Below are positions 4,634 through 6,618 of a DNA stretch of 6,618 nt, piece after piece. Position 1 is the stretch's first letter. The number at the start of each line of letters is the position of its first letter. A program made the position numbers and the translations under genes. Source of the DNA: Candidatus Methylomirabilota bacterium (GTDB lineage: Bacteria; Methylomirabilota; Methylomirabilia; Methylomirabilales; Methylomirabilaceae). The DNA lies in contig JAGWRQ010000117.1 of NCBI GenBank assembly GCA_028869615.1, positions 1 to 6,618 of the forward strand, given 5' to 3'. Under the pieces are notes generated by a model that was given only the letters and a program-made list of their open reading frames with translations, did no database searches and had not been told where the DNA came from.

Positions 4634-6409
4634 ATTTTCAAAAAGTTCGCCCGGCTTCGACCATACCTGTACCGGCACCGGCGGTTTCTGTTCATCGGCC
4701 TGGCTGCGCTGGTCGGGACTGACCTGTGCGGGCTGGCCATCCCGTGGCTGACCAAGGATGCCCTGGACGCCTTCCTGGCCGGTCCAGGAACGGCCATCGC
4801 CCTCTGGAAGTATCCTGCCCTGATTGCGCTGGCCGCCGGCGTGCAGGTGGTCTTCCGCTACTTCTGGCGGACTCACGTGTTCGGGTTCTCGCGGCACATC
4901 GAGTGGGATTTCAGGAATGCCATCTTTGCCCACCTGCAGCGCCTCCCGCTCAGTTACTTCACCCACACCAAAACCGGCGACCTGATGTCGCGGCTGACCA
5001 ACGATATGGTTTCCCTTCGCGAGATGCTGGGGATGGGGGCCATGGCGTCGCTCGACGCCGTCTTGATGATGTCCGCCAGCCTGCTGCTGATGGTGGTCAT
5101 CGATCCGTGGCTGACGCTGTGGAGCCTGCTGCCCCTACCCGGCATCACCGCCCTCATGCTCGTGGCCGGCAACCGCATCTTCAACCGGTATCGGGATATC
5201 CAGCAGCACCTCAGTACCCTCAGCACATTTGTCCAGGAGAACCTGGCCGGCATCCGGGTTGTCCAGGCCTACGTGCAGGAGAAGAACCAACAGCAGCATT
5301 TCAGCGGGTTAAGCCAGGAGTATCGGGTCAAGAACCTCGATCTGGTCAGGCGCTGGGGGTATTTCTGGCCGGTCACGAGCTTTCTGGCCGGCCTGGCCGC
5401 CACGGTCGTCTTGTGGCTCGGCGGCCGCAAGGTGGCCATGCAAACGATGTCGCTCGGGGAACTGGCCGCCTTTTACGGCTACCTGGCCATGCTCACCTGG
5501 CCCATGATGGCGGTCGGGTACGTGATCACACTTTATCAGCGCGGTTCGGCCGCGCTGGCTCGCCTCTTTGAGATCCTGGATGCGCCGGTTGCAGCGGGAT
5601 ATCAGACGCCGGGGACCTGGCAGGTTTCGAAGTTACACGGCAAGATCGAGTTCCGCAACCTGTCTTTCCGCTATGCCCCCGATGCGCCGCTCGCCCTGCA
5701 AGGGATCACCCTCACGATCCCGGCCGGCACCTGGTGTGGGGTGGTGGGCGAGACCGGCGCCGGGAAGAGCACGCTGGTAAGCCTCCTGCCGCGCCTGCAC
5801 GAGCCGCCGCCCGGAACCATTTTCATCGACGGCATCGAACTCCAGCAGCTTCCCCTGGAAACTCTGAAGCAAGCCATCGGCTTCGCCTCCCAGGACATCT
5901 TTCTGTTCTCCGACACGATCCGGGAAAATATCCTCTTCGGCAACGGGGGCGCCACATCGGAGGAGCTGGAGATGGCGGCCGATCTCGCCCAATTGACACC
6001 CAGCATTCAGGAGTTTACGCACCAGTTCGAGACGCTGCTGGGGGAGCGGGGGGTGAGGTTGTCCGGCGGTCAGAAGCAACGGACAGCGCTGGCTCGGGCC
6101 ATCATCAAGAATCCGCCCATTCTGATCCTGGACGATGTCTTCTCCAGCGTGGATACTGAGACCGAGGAGCGGATCCTCGAACAGTTGAAAGGGTTCATGC
6201 GCGGGCGGACCGCGATCGTGATCTCACACCGGATTTCGACGGTCATGGCGGCTGATCAGATCATCTACCTGAAAGATGGCCGGATCGTGGAGCGTGGCAG
6301 TCACGAAGAGTTGCTGACCTTGCGGGGCCACTACTACCGTTTGTATCGCCGGCAGTTGTTGACTCGGGAGCTCGATGCCCTGAGCGACAATGGAGGGGCA
6401 CGGCCATGA
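4634..6409 (+). CDS. ABC exporter half-transporter, permease fused to ATPase (YheI/BmrC-like), non-standard start
   Basis: Inner-membrane half of a heterodimeric exporter that moves lipids or lipophilic drugs using ATP. Counted from ATT 4634 it has 591 residues, the usual length. Six membrane helices lie at roughly 18-36, 56-78, 139-155, 160-179, 244-264 and 277-301, and the ATPase domain from about 335: Walker [10 protein letters not shown] (372-380), Q-loop Q420, signature LSGGQ (476-480), Walker B ILILDD with D500, D-loop SSVD (504-507), H-loop H532. The residue after Walker B is D501 in place of the catalytic Glu, the mark of the degenerate site in BmrC and TM287. No ATG, GTG or TTG is in frame between the upstream TGA (4616-4618) and GTG 4841, and starting there would remove helix 1 and half of helix 2. 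A GTG at 4629 is one frame off. Either ATT is the start or one base is missing near the T4/A5 runs at 4635-4644. The stop overlaps the next gene. Confidence 0.88.
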   Translation: MFKKFARLRPYLYRHRRFLFIGLAALVGTDLCGLAIPWLTKDALDAFLAGPGTAIALWKYPALIALAAGVQVVFRYFWRTHVFGFSRHIEWDFRNAIFAHLQRLPLSYFTHTKTGDLMSRLTNDMVSLREMLGMGAMASLDAVLMMSASLLLMVVIDPWLTLWSLLPLPGITALMLVAGNRIFNRYRDIQQHLSTLSTFVQENLAGIRVVQAYVQEKNQQQHFSGLSQEYRVKNLDLVRRWGYFWPVTSFLAGLAATVVLWLGGRKVAMQTMSLGELAAFYGYLAMLTWPMMAVGYVITLYQRGSAALARLFEILDAPVAAGYQTPGTWQVSKLHGKIEFRNLSFRYAPDAPLALQGITLTIPAGTWCGVVGETGAGKSTLVSLLPRLHEPPPGTIFIDGIELQQLPLETLKQAIGFASQDIFLFSDTIRENILFGNGGATSEELEMAADLAQLTPSIQEFTHQFETLLGERGVRLSGGQKQRTALARAIIKNPPILILDDVFSSVDTETEERILEQLKGFMRGRTAIVISHRISTVMAADQIIYLKDGRIVERGSHEELLTLRGHYYRLYRRQLLTRELDALSDNGGARP

Positions 6410-6618
6410 AGGAAGCGCAGGGTCATCAGGACGAGGAGCTGCTGGGCAAAGCCTACGATGGCCAACTGATACGGCGGCTGTTCAGGTACCTCGCGCCGTA
6501 TCGGTTGTGGGTCGTGGTCTCCCTCCTGCTCCTGTTCCTGACCACAGGGATGCAACTGCTCGGGCCGTATATCACCAAGGTTGCTATCGATACCTACATC
6601 GCGGCGCGCGACCTGCAT
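6406..6618 (+). CDS. partner ABC exporter half-transporter (YheH/BmrD-like), N-terminal part, cut by window edge
   Basis: First 71 codons of the second exporter subunit. The cytosolic lead [21 protein letters not shown] (about 9-29) is characteristic of YheH-type subunits, then APYRLW and the first membrane helix (about 34-55, [21 protein letters not shown]), followed by TKVAIDTYI, the usual P-x-I-T-K-x-A-I-D-x-Y-I pattern at the end of helix 1. Its ATG overlaps the previous stop (ATGA), with GGAGGGG (6392-6398) 7 nt upstream, so the two subunits are made in a coupled way. As partner of a subunit with a degenerate Walker B, it is expected to carry the intact catalytic Glu, but that lies beyond the window. 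Confidence 0.92.
   Translation, partial: MKEAQGHQDEELLGKAYDGQLIRRLFRYLAPYRLWVVVSLLLLFLTTGMQLLGPYITKVAIDTYIAARDLH

Noticed and set aside
4841..4843. GTG 4841 as exporter start
   Set aside because: It would begin inside the second membrane helix and remove conserved N-terminal sequence, and has no ribosome site.
4726..5571. 281-codon plus-strand frame inside the ABC exporter
   Set aside because: It is Pro/Arg/Gly-rich out-of-frame reading of a GC-rich gene; the exporter frame carries all the motifs.

Overview
The window reads as a piece of a moderately GC-rich bacterial chromosome. By eye it is close to 60% G+C in the housekeeping genes at both ends and clearly lower in the middle. Gene content (a MaeA-type malic enzyme, a stand-alone AmmeMemoRadiSam radical SAM protein, an ABC exporter pair) does not fix the phylum. 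An environmental anaerobe or microaerophile from Nitrospirota, NC10 or a Deltaproteobacteria-like lineage would fit, but that is only a guess.

Left part (1-1901): the N-terminal 214 codons of a malic enzyme lie on the minus strand. They are divergent from a complete radical SAM gene of the AmmeMemoRadiSam system (amrS) on the plus strand. The roughly 200 bp between them carries a good sigma70-like promoter facing each way.

Middle part (1902-4500) is an accessory island, all on the plus strand. It holds (a) a Phd/YefM antitoxin and RelE/ParE toxin operon with its own promoter and a palindrome over the -10; (b) directly overlapping the toxin's last codons, an 18-codon stub matching the very start of type I restriction-modification methylase HsdM, which then breaks off into unrelated sequence; (c) an AT-rich leader; (d) a class II Fic protein with an unusual Asn in its Fic motif; (e) a small phage-like protein of unknown function, 20 bp downstream, which seems to have lost its last few residues to an in-frame TGA. 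The simplest reading is the scar of a former type I restriction-modification locus that carried TA and Fic genes. The methylase body has been deleted and no hsdS or hsdR is in view.

Right part (4501-6618): two overlapping genes (ATGA) encode the halves of a heterodimeric ABC exporter of the YheI/YheH (BmrC/BmrD), TM287/288 type. The first half has the degenerate Walker B Asp typical of such pairs. It has no ATG, GTG or TTG at the expected start: a Shine-Dalgarno points at an ATT codon, so it has either a rare start codon or a one-base lesion. The second half runs off the window.

No tRNA, rRNA, CRISPR array or intact mobile element was seen, and no convincing rho-independent terminator.
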